Source: Pseudomonadales bacterium (GTDB lineage: Bacteria; Pseudomonadota; Gammaproteobacteria; Pseudomonadales; Azotimanducaceae). Taken from it: a stretch of DNA of 37,158 nt. This document shows positions 1 to 8,071 of the stretch, in pieces. The stretch's first letter is position 1, and each line of letters begins with the position of its first letter. The stretch covers positions 1 to 37,158 of the forward strand of contig JALZVT010000055.1 in the NCBI GenBank assembly GCA_023300545.1, read 5' to 3'. The notes beneath the pieces are model-generated. The model did no database searches. It was given only the letters and a program-made list of their open reading frames with translations, and had not been told where the DNA came from. A program made the translations under genes and the position numbers.

Positions 1-777
1 GAAGTGGTCGATGTCGCATAAGATCAGGCCAACGCTGTGATTGTTCTGTACAGCGTTCTGCCAGGCGTCCTGAAAGCCTTGATTGAGTGCTCGGCGATTG
101 TTTAGCCCGGTTAGTGAATCAATGGTTGATTGACGCGCAAGCGTCTCTACCAGTTCTTCGTTTTTAAGCCCAAAGGTGACACTCTGTACTAGGGTCTCGT
201 GGATTCGCGCGGAGGCTCGATTGAGTACAAGCAGATAGCAGGCAGACGTTACCCCCACATAGGGAAACGCATCGTGTGGGCTTAAGAACAGTGCGATCGC
301 CAGCGGCGCGAGTGCGATGTAGCCGACGAGTTTAAACACAACCGGGGATGCAGACGTGGTGGCGGCGGCAGAGCCCGTGATGCCCGCGGCGGTAATGATG
401 GCGAGGATTGATTCTGTTGGGGGCAATACCACGACGCAAGCAACGCTGAGAAAACCCCATCCGGCTGCCATCACTAAGTAGGCCAGTACAACTTCGTTGT
501 GCGCGCGGTGATTTGAGTTGCCGGGCTCTGCACGGTGGTAGCGAACTAAGCTAAGCGTGCGGATTACGCACGAACCCAGTAGGAGTACTGAGCAAGTCAC
601 CAGAATCGAGTTAGGCAACATCGAGAAGTAGAACGCTAGGTTGACTGCAAAGAGCACTAGCGTACCGACCACCACGCCTTTCGCGTGGTAAAACAGATCG
701 GCGACCAAACGTGTTTCAATGCTTTGTACCAGCGCCGCCGGGCGCTCCGCTGATATGTTGACGAAACTGGAGTCCAT
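1..777 (-). CDS. Membrane-anchored GGDEF protein (diguanylate cyclase), 3' end cut by window
   Basis: The visible 259 codons start at an ATG at 777 (protein begins MDSSFVNISAERPA) and run off the left edge. About 150 residues after a short soluble start are strongly hydrophobic and hold several membrane segments. A linker containing ELVETLARQ follows, and then the classic start of a GGDEF domain, with DSLTGLNNRRAL from residue 220 and LILCDIDHF at the window edge. The GGDEF signature itself lies outside the window, so catalytic competence cannot be judged. By family knowledge such proteins make cyclic di-GMP from two GTP at the inner membrane and control biofilm or motility. The gene lies 77 bases downstream of the amidohydrolase on the same strand and may be transcribed separately. 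The GGDEF family call is secure; the sensory input is unknown. Confidence 0.85.
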   Translation of the reverse strand, partial: MDSSFVNISAERPAALVQSIETRLVADLFYHAKGVVVGTLVLFAVNLAFYFSMLPNSILVTCSVLLLGSCVIRTLSLVRYHRAEPGNSNHRAHNEVVLAYLVMAAGWGFLSVACVVVLPPTESILAIITAAGITGSAAATTSASPVVFKLVGYIALAPLAIALFLSPHDAFPYVGVTSACYLLVLNRASARIHETLVQSVTFGLKNEELVETLARQSTIDSLTGLNNRRALNQGFQDAWQNAVQNNHSVGLILCDIDHF

Positions 778-854
778 ACGTTCAGTATGGCAGCGCTGCG
801 CTAACTCGCTTTGTCCAGAGCGCGGTATTGGACGTAGGTCACAGTTTGCGTCCG

Positions 855-2525
855 TCAAGCTACCGGATGCGGTTGCCCTTCGAAAACGGTCGCCAGCACA
901 GCAATGTCTTTGATGAGCATTGGCTCGATCGTTAAGGGGTCGGCATCAAGTACCGTAAAGTCAGCTTTTTTGCCCGCTCTAAGGCTGCCAATTTTGTCAG
1001 CGCAACCCAGTACTCGTGCGGCGTTGATGGTGATGGCCTCAAGGGCCTGCTGCGGTGTGAGTCGCTCTTCTTCGCACATGATGTCGCCCACGGCATTAAC
1101 TCGGTTGACGGCGACCCACATGCTGTTCAGCGGCTGGGCTGGTGCCATCGTGAAGTCGGAGTGTAATGTGGTGGTGATACCTTCCCGGAAACAGGTGGCG
1201 AGTCGTGACATCGAGCTCGCGCGTTCGAAGCCCACTGAATCACGCGCGTAGATATCGGACAGTTCGTGCAGGTAATACACATTGGCGGATACGTTGGCGC
1301 CCAGCGCAGCGGCTCTTTGCACCTGCTCGGGCGTGCTGTAGCCAAAATGCTCAAGCGTAAAGCCGTGGTTGAAGCGGGGTCGTTCCCACTGCAGCGTTTC
1401 GAGGACGTCGAGCGCGAGTTCGACGCCAAGGTCGCCGCAGACGTGCACGTGAATCTGATAGCCGAGGTTCCAGTAATAGCGCGCCTGCTCTTCAAGCTGT
1501 TCAGGCACCATTAGCCACTCGCCGTCATGGCCATCAATGTAACCGGGTGCTTGCAGCTGGGAGACCTGGGCGAAGAAGGCGCCGTCAGCGAACAGTTTGA
1601 TGCGTTTCTGATAGCGCAGCCTGTGTGTGTTGAGTTCGGGCAGGCTGGTAATTATTTCTCTCGCTTGTGCTTCACTGCGGCCTCGATTCAGGGCAACACC
1701 GTGGGGCACCAGCTCGGTGCGAAACGGCGTGTCGTCGCGATCAAGAACCTGGCGCATGGTGGCCATCTCAGCGTCAAAATCGAAAATTCCAACCGCCATA
1801 TCACCAATGGTGGTCTGGCCGCCAAAGTGCACCACCTGGGCGAGGCGTTCCATGCCTTTGGCAAACCGCTCGGGTGCCAGAATCCACGGATTCAGCGCTT
1901 GAATCGCGTAGCCCAGCCCAATCTCATAGAAGCGCCCCTTGGGCAGGTCGACCTGGTGACGGTTACCCGCACTGGCTTCGTTGATGCCGAGCAAATCTAG
2001 TGCGCCATCGTTCATACACAGTTCGTGGAACGACCGATTCCAGATTACGATGGGCGTTGTCGCATCGATTTGATTGATGCGCGTACGTGACATGTCACCG
2101 TGCCAGAGATCGTGATGACCCCAGATAATCAGCGGATCAGTTGTGCTGTGGGCAGCGGCAAGTTCGCTCATGCGGGTATCGAAGTCAGCCGCGGTGGTGG
2201 TTGGCGCAATGGTGCCCCAAGGGAACCGCCATTCCATTGCGGTAATAAACTCCATGGGCAAAATTACGGCGGCCATGGCGGGGTGCAAGTGCGGGTCTAT
2301 CAGGCCAGGCACAATCACGTCGTTTGCAAAGCGTTCATCGATCACATGGGCGTGGGTGGTCAGCCACGGCTGCATGCTCTTGAGTGAACCGACCTCAATG
2401 ATATGTCCGTCGCGTGTGGCAATGGCGCTCGCGCGCGGCTGGGAGCGGTTCATTGTGATAACGGTGCGTGCGGTATACACCCGAATGTCGGCGTTGGCTT
2501 GCCGAACAGTGGCTGAGTCAGGCAT
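855..2525 (-). CDS. YtcJ-like amidohydrolase (Amidohydro_3 family)
   Basis: This 556-residue protein belongs to the metal-dependent amidohydrolase superfamily. Near the N terminus it has VPGLIDPHLHP, with the HxH metal-binding pair at residues 79 and 81. A second histidine motif (YQIHVHVCGD) lies in the middle, and LHSDFTMAPAQP near the C terminus carries the usual catalytic aspartate. The C-terminal run ITINAARVLG...GSLRAGKKADFTVLD is typical of the small beta-sandwich domain. The ATG at 2525 was chosen because it follows the monooxygenase stop codon by two bases; a longer reading to 2624 would overlap that gene. There is no signal peptide, so it is probably cytoplasmic. Family members hydrolyse amide or ester-like bonds, but substrates are mostly unknown. 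The tight coupling suggests it acts in the same pathway as the monooxygenase (inference). Confidence 0.88.
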   Translation of the reverse strand: MPDSATVRQANADIRVYTARTVITMNRSQPRASAIATRDGHIIEVGSLKSMQPWLTTHAHVIDERFANDVIVPGLIDPHLHPAMAAVILPMEFITAMEWRFPWGTIAPTTTAADFDTRMSELAAAHSTTDPLIIWGHHDLWHGDMSRTRINQIDATTPIVIWNRSFHELCMNDGALDLLGINEASAGNRHQVDLPKGRFYEIGLGYAIQALNPWILAPERFAKGMERLAQVVHFGGQTTIGDMAVGIFDFDAEMATMRQVLDRDDTPFRTELVPHGVALNRGRSEAQAREIITSLPELNTHRLRYQKRIKLFADGAFFAQVSQLQAPGYIDGHDGEWLMVPEQLEEQARYYWNLGYQIHVHVCGDLGVELALDVLETLQWERPRFNHGFTLEHFGYSTPEQVQRAAALGANVSANVYYLHELSDIYARDSVGFERASSMSRLATCFREGITTTLHSDFTMAPAQPLNSMWVAVNRVNAVGDIMCEEERLTPQQALEAITINAARVLGCADKIGSLRAGKKADFTVLDADPLTIEPMLIKDIAVLATVFEGQPHPVA

Positions 2526-2527
2526 GA

Positions 2528-4123
2528 CTAGTTGCCAAGTGCGGCCGCGGGCGCAGGTGCCCTGAACTCGCCCGGATTGACGCTTGCCTGCTCCCATAAA
2601 AAGCGCGCAGCAGAGTAGGGCCATAGCGTGTAGTTGTGGTCGTTGTCGTCGGTGTACCAGGCGCCACAGTTTTCGCTGAAAACCAGCTTGTTAAGGTCTT
2701 TTTGCAGTCGAGCGTTGTAGTTCGCAACAACCGACGGGTCGGGATCCAGTTCATCGAGTTCACTGGAATTGAGTAGGCGCAGGCAGTTGACGATGTAGCT
2801 GGCTGCTGACTCGATCATGATGAGAGCAGAGGTATGGCCGGTTGCGCTGTTTGGCCCTAGCATTATGAAGAAATTGGGGAAGCCCGGAACCATCATTGTG
2901 CGGTGTGAATCGACTTTCTCTTTCCAGGCGTCTTGCAACGACTGGCCATTGCGACCGGTGATTTGGACGTAATCAGTAATGTCGAACGGTTTGAAGCCGG
3001 TGGCCTCAATGAGTGTGTCGACCTCGTGCAGATTGCCGGCGCTGTCGACAACCCCCGTGGGCACAATTTTGTCGATACCCGTGGTGATGAGCTTGCAGTT
3101 GTCGTGGTTGAAGCTTGAAAGGTAGTCGTCGGAGATGACACGCCGCTTGCAACCGGGTGCGTAGTCAGGAGTGAGTGCTGCTCGTGTGGAGGGGTCAATG
3201 ACCGACTCCTTAAGATGGGCCAGCCCATTTTCTTTGAGTTTGGCGGCCATACGGCTGCCGCGTCGCAGTGACAGGATGCCGGTTAGGTCCATCATGACCC
3301 ATAAAAACCAGCGGTAGGCGCGCATCATCCAGGGAAACTTGCGAAAGCGCGCGCGTCGCGGTTCTTCTATGGCGCCGTCGAGTCGTGGGAATACCCAGGC
3401 CGGGGAACGTTGGAATACGGTGACGCGGCTCACGTCGTCGACAATGCCCGGCAAGGTTTGACCAGCGCTGGCGCCGGTGCCGATCAGAGCGACCTTGCGG
3501 TCTTTCAAGTCGTGATCGTGGTCCCACAGCGCCGTGTGAAAACGTTTGCCGGTAAAGCTGTCGATACCCTCTATTTCGGCGCGCTTTGGCAGATGCAGAC
3601 CACCTAGCCCGCTGATGACCATGTCGGCGCGCAGGGTTCTGCCGTCGGTCAGTGTGACAGTCCAGCGCTTGCCATCAATGGCCGTCTCGGTTTCTGTATC
3701 GTAGCTGGCACCCTCAACCTCGTTGCCCAGATACAGGTAAGGGTCGAGCCCGTACTTATCGACGCAGCGCTCGCAGTAATTCCAAATTTCTTTCCCACCG
3801 GAATAGCTGTGGCTCCAGTTGGGATTGAGTTCAAACGAGAAAGAATAAACGTGAGAGGGCACGTCACAGGCGATGTTGGGGTAGGTATTGTCGCGCCAGG
3901 TGCCGCCCACACTCTGGGCCTTTTCGATGATGACAAAGTCGCTGACACCCAGTTTGCGCAGTTGGATCGCCATGCATAGGCCAGACATACCGGCACCCAG
4001 TATCGCGATGCGGGCTGCCGCGGGGAGAGGCTTAGCTTGGGGGGCGGGTTTGTCGTTGCCGGCCTGTGGGTTGTGATCGCTGGCAAAGAGCGGCTCAAAG
4101 CTGGCGCTGGCTGATGTCGGCAT
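2528..4123 (-). CDS. Flavin-dependent monooxygenase, Baeyer-Villiger type
   Basis: The 531-residue protein has an FAD-binding GAGMSG at residues 43-48, GGTW at 73-76, and the Baeyer-Villiger fingerprint as F190-x-G192-xxx-H196-xxx-W200-D201. A second nucleotide-binding stretch, GTGASAGQ (from 215), fits the NADPH site, and IEATGFKPFD matches the ATG motif of this class. Type I Baeyer-Villiger enzymes use NADPH and oxygen to turn ketones into esters or lactones. The ATG at 4123 is preferred over the one at 4135 because GGGGA sits five bases before it. It is the first gene of a unit with the amidohydrolase. A plain N- or S-oxygenating flavin monooxygenase is possible but less likely given the fingerprint. 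The substrate cannot be read from sequence. Confidence 0.88.
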   Translation of the reverse strand: MPTSASASFEPLFASDHNPQAGNDKPAPQAKPLPAAARIAILGAGMSGLCMAIQLRKLGVSDFVIIEKAQSVGGTWRDNTYPNIACDVPSHVYSFSFELNPNWSHSYSGGKEIWNYCERCVDKYGLDPYLYLGNEVEGASYDTETETAIDGKRWTVTLTDGRTLRADMVISGLGGLHLPKRAEIEGIDSFTGKRFHTALWDHDHDLKDRKVALIGTGASAGQTLPGIVDDVSRVTVFQRSPAWVFPRLDGAIEEPRRARFRKFPWMMRAYRWFLWVMMDLTGILSLRRGSRMAAKLKENGLAHLKESVIDPSTRAALTPDYAPGCKRRVISDDYLSSFNHDNCKLITTGIDKIVPTGVVDSAGNLHEVDTLIEATGFKPFDITDYVQITGRNGQSLQDAWKEKVDSHRTMMVPGFPNFFIMLGPNSATGHTSALIMIESAASYIVNCLRLLNSSELDELDPDPSVVANYNARLQKDLNKLVFSENCGAWYTDDNDHNYTLWPYSAARFLWEQASVNPGEFRAPAPAAALGN

Positions 4124-4272
4124 GTATTTCCCCAATGATTCGAGATGTAAGTTGCTTGGCGTCTCTTAGCGTTTTTTGGCATCAGAGATGCTAGCTTAAT
4201 CGGGTCCGTGCTCCCAGCGGATTTGTGGTAGCGTTTAGGCCTTATCGCAGACACGTATTTCTGGAGTTTATT

Positions 4273-4782
4273 ATGAGTTTTCGTCTGACTGGAACCGTTC
4301 TTTCAACAGGAGCCTGCGCGCTTCTGTTAGCCGCCTCTGGCACCCTGTTTGTTACGCAGGGCGCCACTGCAGCCGAAGATACCGATCGCGCTCAGCGCGC
4401 CATCGCAACCCGCCAGGGCGCCCTTAAGTTGCTGGGGTATTACATGGCGCCGCTGGGTGGTATGGCCCGTGGGCGTACACCGATGGATGCGACTCTCGTG
4501 GCGCGTAATGCGCAGCGCATTGGCAGCCTTGCGCCCATGCTGACCGATACCTTTAAGGCCAACACCTCTGCCAGCGGCCTAGATTCCGAGGCCTTGCCCG
4601 TGATTTGGGAAAAGCCGGCTGAGTTTCAGGCCAAAATTGAAGCACTGATCGAGGGCGCGGCGGAGCTTGGCCGCATCGCGTCAGCCGAAGGTACTGCTGA
4701 AGGCGCCATCAAAGGCGGCATTGGCAAATTGGGTCAGGCCTGTGGTTCTTGTCATGACGATTTCCGAGTCGATCACGACTAG
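4273..4782 (+). CDS. Cytochrome c' (periplasmic c-type cytochrome)
   Basis: This 169-residue protein starts with a signal peptide of about 34 residues (cleavage probably after ATAA). The mature part is alpha-helical and ends with a single haem-binding site, C157-GS-C160-H161, close to the C terminus. That length and C-terminal CxxCH are the hallmark of cytochrome c', a four-helix-bundle haem protein that binds NO and CO in the periplasm. The ATG at 4273 has GGAG a few bases upstream; an earlier in-frame start at 4225 would spoil the signal peptide. The next gene, 36 bases downstream, is a b-type membrane cytochrome, a common pairing. A role in NO tolerance or electron transfer is inferred from the family. 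Confidence 0.92.
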   Translation: MSFRLTGTVLSTGACALLLAASGTLFVTQGATAAEDTDRAQRAIATRQGALKLLGYYMAPLGGMARGRTPMDATLVARNAQRIGSLAPMLTDTFKANTSASGLDSEALPVIWEKPAEFQAKIEALIEGAAELGRIASAEGTAEGAIKGGIGKLGQACGSCHDDFRVDHD

Positions 4783-4818
4783 GCGTTCTGCGCGCCTCTA
4801 CTACGTTGTAACGAAGAG

Positions 4819-5532
4819 GTGACCGAGGGGGCGAAAGCTGGCGTACCGGTGTGGGATTTGTTCCTGCGCCTGTTCCACTGGTTGCTGGTGCTGTGCTTGG
4901 GGGTTTCCTGGGGCACGGCCGAACTCGGTGTGGAGTATCGCGAGTACCACTTCTACAGTGGTTACTGCGCGCTGGGGCTGATTATTTTCCGTCTACTCTG
5001 GGGGCTGTTTGGCACCCCGTATGCACGGTTTCTGAATTTTCTCCGTGGGCCTGGTCATCTGTTTGCCTATCTGCAAGCACGCTTTAGTCGTGCGACACCG
5101 CCCGAGATTTATCCTGGACACAATCCGGTAGGTGGCTGGGCCGCGATCGCCTTGCTCGCAATGGTTGCCGCCCAGGCTATCACCGGGTTGTTTGCTGATG
5201 ACGATATTCTATACACCGGGCCTTATAACGAGGCTGTCAGCGATCAACTAGCGGGTGAGTTAACGCAGTGGCATCACCAGCTGTTTGACGGTCTTCTGGT
5301 GTTGGTTGTTGTGCATTTGATCGCCATTGTGGTCTATCGGTTCGGGTTCAACGAACGCCTGACGGCGGCGATGCTGCACGGTCGGAAAGGCCTGGCAGCA
5401 TTTGGTGCTTTTGCCCCGTTGGGGAAAACCCCCTGGCTGCGTGGCTTGCTCGCCATTGCCCTGGCTGCCGCCAGTGTCTGGTTGTTGCTCGAACTCGCCC
5501 CCGAGCCGGTGTATGACGAGTACTATTACTAG
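4819..5532 (+). CDS. Cytochrome b561-type di-haem membrane cytochrome
   Basis: The 237-residue protein begins VPVWDLFLRLFHWLLV, the usual first helix of the b-type cytochrome family that partners hydrogenases and c-type cytochromes. Four to five membrane segments are visible, with candidate haem-ligand histidines in RLFHW, REYHFYSGY, QWHHQLFDG and VVVHLIAI. A further hydrophobic segment lies at the C terminus (WLRGLLAIALAAASVWLLLE), followed by an acidic tyrosine-rich tail (YDEYYY). The start is a GTG at 4819 with only a weak ribosome site; no ATG is available near the conserved N terminus. It follows cytochrome c' on the same strand, so it probably passes electrons between the quinone pool and that periplasmic haem protein (inference from family and context). 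Confidence 0.9.
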   Translation: MTEGAKAGVPVWDLFLRLFHWLLVLCLGVSWGTAELGVEYREYHFYSGYCALGLIIFRLLWGLFGTPYARFLNFLRGPGHLFAYLQARFSRATPPEIYPGHNPVGGWAAIALLAMVAAQAITGLFADDDILYTGPYNEAVSDQLAGELTQWHHQLFDGLLVLVVVHLIAIVVYRFGFNERLTAAMLHGRKGLAAFGAFAPLGKTPWLRGLLAIALAAASVWLLLELAPEPVYDEYYY

Positions 5533-5566
5533 GCCCAGGCCACCCTAGAGGCAGTTGTTGTTGTTG

Positions 5567-6175
5567 CTAAACGATGATGGTTTTCTGGTACGACGGCCGG
5601 TCTTGCAGGCGCTGCCAATAAGTCTCAAGCGTTGCCGGCATTCGATCCGGTGTGAGAATGCTCGCCAGATGCAGGCTGTATCCCACCATGATGTCAGCGG
5701 CGGTAAAGGTATCGCCAATTAGCCAGTTGGTTTTCTGGGTGGTCTGAGCAACCGCGTGCAACGACACCTCAACCCGATTGGCCATCTCGGTAAGTACAGC
5801 AGGAATCGTTTGGTCTTTGGGGAACTCTCGTCGGTGGTTCACAATTTCCCCCAGCGGACGCGCCAAGGTGGACTCGCCAAACCAGCACCATTGCAGAAAA
5901 TGCGCGTGATCTTCTGTGCGCAGCTGGGGTTCGAGGCGTCCGTTGCCGTAGCAGTTCAGCAGGTGTTGCACCATGGCGCCCGACTCAAACATCGTTATGC
6001 CATTGTCGATCATAACGGGCACCTTGCCCGTGGGATTCAGAGCGCGCCATTCGGGCGTTGCCCGGTACTCGGGCGAGAAATCAACGGGTATCACCTCATA
6101 AGGCAGATCTAGCTCTTCGCAAAGCCATATCACTCGCAGCGAGCGGGTCATGGGGGCGTGATAAATTTGCAACAT
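5567..6175 (-). CDS. Glutathione S-transferase family protein
   Basis: The 202-residue length is typical of cytosolic GSTs. The N-terminal thioredoxin-like domain reads MLQIYHAPMTRSLRVIWLCEEL, then NPTGKVPVMIDNG with the conserved cis-proline, and FESGAMVQHLL, where ES binds the glutathione gamma-glutamyl group. The C-terminal helical domain includes FTAADIMVGYSL, the usual N-capping box. It conjugates glutathione to electrophiles or acts in related thiol chemistry; the substrate is unknown. It lies 30 bases downstream of the P450 gene on the same strand, so a role in dealing with oxidised products of that enzyme is plausible but inferred. It converges on the cytochrome b561 gene with a 34-base gap in which I see no strong terminator. 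Confidence 0.92.
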   Translation of the reverse strand: MLQIYHAPMTRSLRVIWLCEELDLPYEVIPVDFSPEYRATPEWRALNPTGKVPVMIDNGITMFESGAMVQHLLNCYGNGRLEPQLRTEDHAHFLQWCWFGESTLARPLGEIVNHRREFPKDQTIPAVLTEMANRVEVSLHAVAQTTQKTNWLIGDTFTAADIMVGYSLHLASILTPDRMPATLETYWQRLQDRPSYQKTIIV

Positions 6176-6205
6176 TAGACGAACCGTTTTGACAGAGGGG
6201 TGGGT

Positions 6206-7534
6206 TTAGCGATCGTGCACACGCACGGGCAGATCAGTGATGCCGCGAATGAAACTCGAATTTAGATAGGTGGGTTCGCCAACAACCTCAACATGCTCAA
6301 AGCGGGACATGATTTCTTCCCACAGTACCCGCAACTGCATTTCTGCCAGGCGGTTACCCAGGCAGCGATGAATGCCAAAGCCGAAGCCCAGGTGCTGGCG
6401 CGCGTTTTTGCGATCAATAATCAGGCGCTCGGCATGTTCAATTTTGTTGGTGTCGTGATTGCCCGCCAGATACCACATGCAAATTCGATCTTTCGCTTTA
6501 ATCGCCTGGCCGTTTATCTCGGTGTCTTGCATCGCCGTGCGGCACATATGGGCAACAGGGGAATGCCAGCGCACAATTTCAGGAACCATGTTCGGGATAA
6601 GCCCAGGGTTGGCTTTTAGTTTGGCGTACTCTTCAGGGTATTTGTTAAGTCCGAGAACACCCGCGCTGATGGAGTTGCGCGTGGTATCGTTACCGCCAAC
6701 AATCAATAGCAGCACATTGCCAAGGAATTCGTTGGGTGGCATGTTCTTTGTTGATTCGCCATTGGCAAGAAAAGAGATGAGATCAAGTCCAGGCTCTGTC
6801 TGGCCTTGCCGAGATTCCCAGAAACCCTGGAAATATTCGAAGCACTTCCAGACCTCTGCAAAGCCATCTTCCACGGTGTCAAAGAAATCAGGGTCGGCAA
6901 TGCGTTCAACCGTGTCTGACCAATGAATGAGTTTGCTTCGGTCTTCTTGGGGAATATCGAACAGTGTGGCGAGCATGCGGCCGGTGAGTTCCACTGAGAC
7001 GTGCTGTACCCAGTTGAAGTCTTTGCCTCGGGGCAGGTTGTCGAGTATGTCGCAGGCGCGTTCGCGAATCAGGGATTCGAAGGTGGCGAGATTGCGTGGC
7101 GCAAACAGTGGCGCGACCACAGCGCGCTGTTCGTCGTGTATCGGGGCGTCAGCCATAATGAACATAGGCAATGCGTTCTGATTGTCATCGTCGTCCAGAA
7201 TTTGCCCGCCGAGCCGAATGCCGCCTTTTTTACGATCGGAGGAGAAGATCTGTGGGTTGGTGTCGACGTGTTTGACGTCGTCAAACTGGGTGACGCTCCA
7301 GTACGGACCATACTGACTTTCTTCGCAATAGTGCACGGGTGCTTCCCGGCGCAGACGATCGAACACCGGTAAGATGGTATTCGCCTCAAAGTACGCGCCG
7401 TGCCCGGGGTTGAGTTTGCCCAGTTCGATGTCGTGTGGGTCTTGTTGGGGGTCGATCTGCCATTGCGCCCGAATCTCTGCGTTGCTTGGAATGGCGCCTC
7501 TTGGTGAGGGGGTATCGGTGGATGGATCACTCAT
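6206..7534 (-). CDS. Cytochrome P450, CYP153-like (alkane/terminal hydroxylase type)
   Basis: This 442-residue soluble P450 has all core motifs: I-helix GGNDTT at 280-285, ExxR at E319-R322, and haem-binding FGFGIHRC with the cysteine at 391. Several stretches match what I know of the CYP153 family: APVHYCEESQYGPYWSVT, ELTGRMLATLFDIP, VGGNDTTRNS, MWYLAGNHD, CLGNRLAEMQLRVLWEEI, and an FIRG close to the C terminus. CYP153 enzymes hydroxylate n-alkanes, cycloalkanes or fatty acids with electrons from a ferredoxin and ferredoxin reductase. Neither partner gene is in the window. The ATG at 7534 gives the expected length but has no clear ribosome-binding site. The P450 call is certain; the CYP153 assignment is from memory of motifs, and another bacterial P450 family is possible. 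Confidence 0.9.
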   Translation of the reverse strand: MSDPSTDTPSPRGAIPSNAEIRAQWQIDPQQDPHDIELGKLNPGHGAYFEANTILPVFDRLRREAPVHYCEESQYGPYWSVTQFDDVKHVDTNPQIFSSDRKKGGIRLGGQILDDDDNQNALPMFIMADAPIHDEQRAVVAPLFAPRNLATFESLIRERACDILDNLPRGKDFNWVQHVSVELTGRMLATLFDIPQEDRSKLIHWSDTVERIADPDFFDTVEDGFAEVWKCFEYFQGFWESRQGQTEPGLDLISFLANGESTKNMPPNEFLGNVLLLIVGGNDTTRNSISAGVLGLNKYPEEYAKLKANPGLIPNMVPEIVRWHSPVAHMCRTAMQDTEINGQAIKAKDRICMWYLAGNHDTNKIEHAERLIIDRKNARQHLGFGFGIHRCLGNRLAEMQLRVLWEEIMSRFEHVEVVGEPTYLNSSFIRGITDLPVRVHDR

Positions 7535-7600
7535 AACATGGGGCTCTAGCGATTTTGGCAGAACAACAACTATACGACGAAAACTGCTTCTAAGGTTTCC

Positions 7601-7981
7601 TTAGTCGAGTTTGGTCGGCTCCGGACGTGTCCATAAGAAGGTGCCAACACCTAGGATAATCGCACCTTGCAAGAGCAGTAGCTGGATCGGCGCGCCCACC
7701 ATTAGGCTGATCGGTAAGAGCAATAACAGGCTTGCACTGCCAATCCACTTGACCCGGCGAGGAATTGCTCGTTCGCGTTGCCAGGCGACAATCGGTGGCC
7801 CCAGTTGCGGGTGGTGCAGCAGCCAGTCATGCCAGCGTTTTGAACCGCGGGCAAAGCACAGCGCCGCCAACAGCAAAAACGGTGTTGTGGGCAACAACGG
7901 CAAAGGGATGCCGAGTACGCCGAGCCCGAGCGCACTCCAGCCCGCCGCCATATACAGGACGCGTTTGGTTTGGTTAATCAT
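7601..7981 (-). CDS. ybaN: YbaN-family (DUF454) small inner-membrane protein
   Basis: The 126-residue protein has the family pattern: an N-terminal hydrophobic segment ([28 protein letters not shown]), the conserved [19 protein letters not shown] block with [19 protein letters not shown] after it, and two closely spaced C-terminal membrane helices. DUF454/YbaN proteins are small inner-membrane proteins of unknown function that are widespread in proteobacteria. It lies 66 bases upstream of the P450 on the same strand and is divergent from the CoA-transferase gene, with 90 bases between the starts. No strong ribosome site precedes the ATG at 7981. The family call is confident; no function is proposed. 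Confidence 0.88.
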   Translation of the reverse strand: MINQTKRVLYMAAGWSALGLGVLGIPLPLLPTTPFLLLAALCFARGSKRWHDWLLHHPQLGPPIVAWQRERAIPRRVKWIGSASLLLLLPISLMVGAPIQLLLLQGAIILGVGTFLWTRPEPTKLD

Positions 7982-8071
7982 CTGTTGGTGCGTACAGGGT
8001 CATCTGGCGGTAGTCTTTGAGCCGAGGTTCCCTATGTTGTACCACAGCGGTTTTTGCGCAAGGAAGTATCT

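Noticed and set aside
4179-4191. GCATC-AGA-GATGC hairpin between divergent genes
   Set aside because: It is short, and the adjacent T-run is on the wrong side for a terminator; no clear regulator match.
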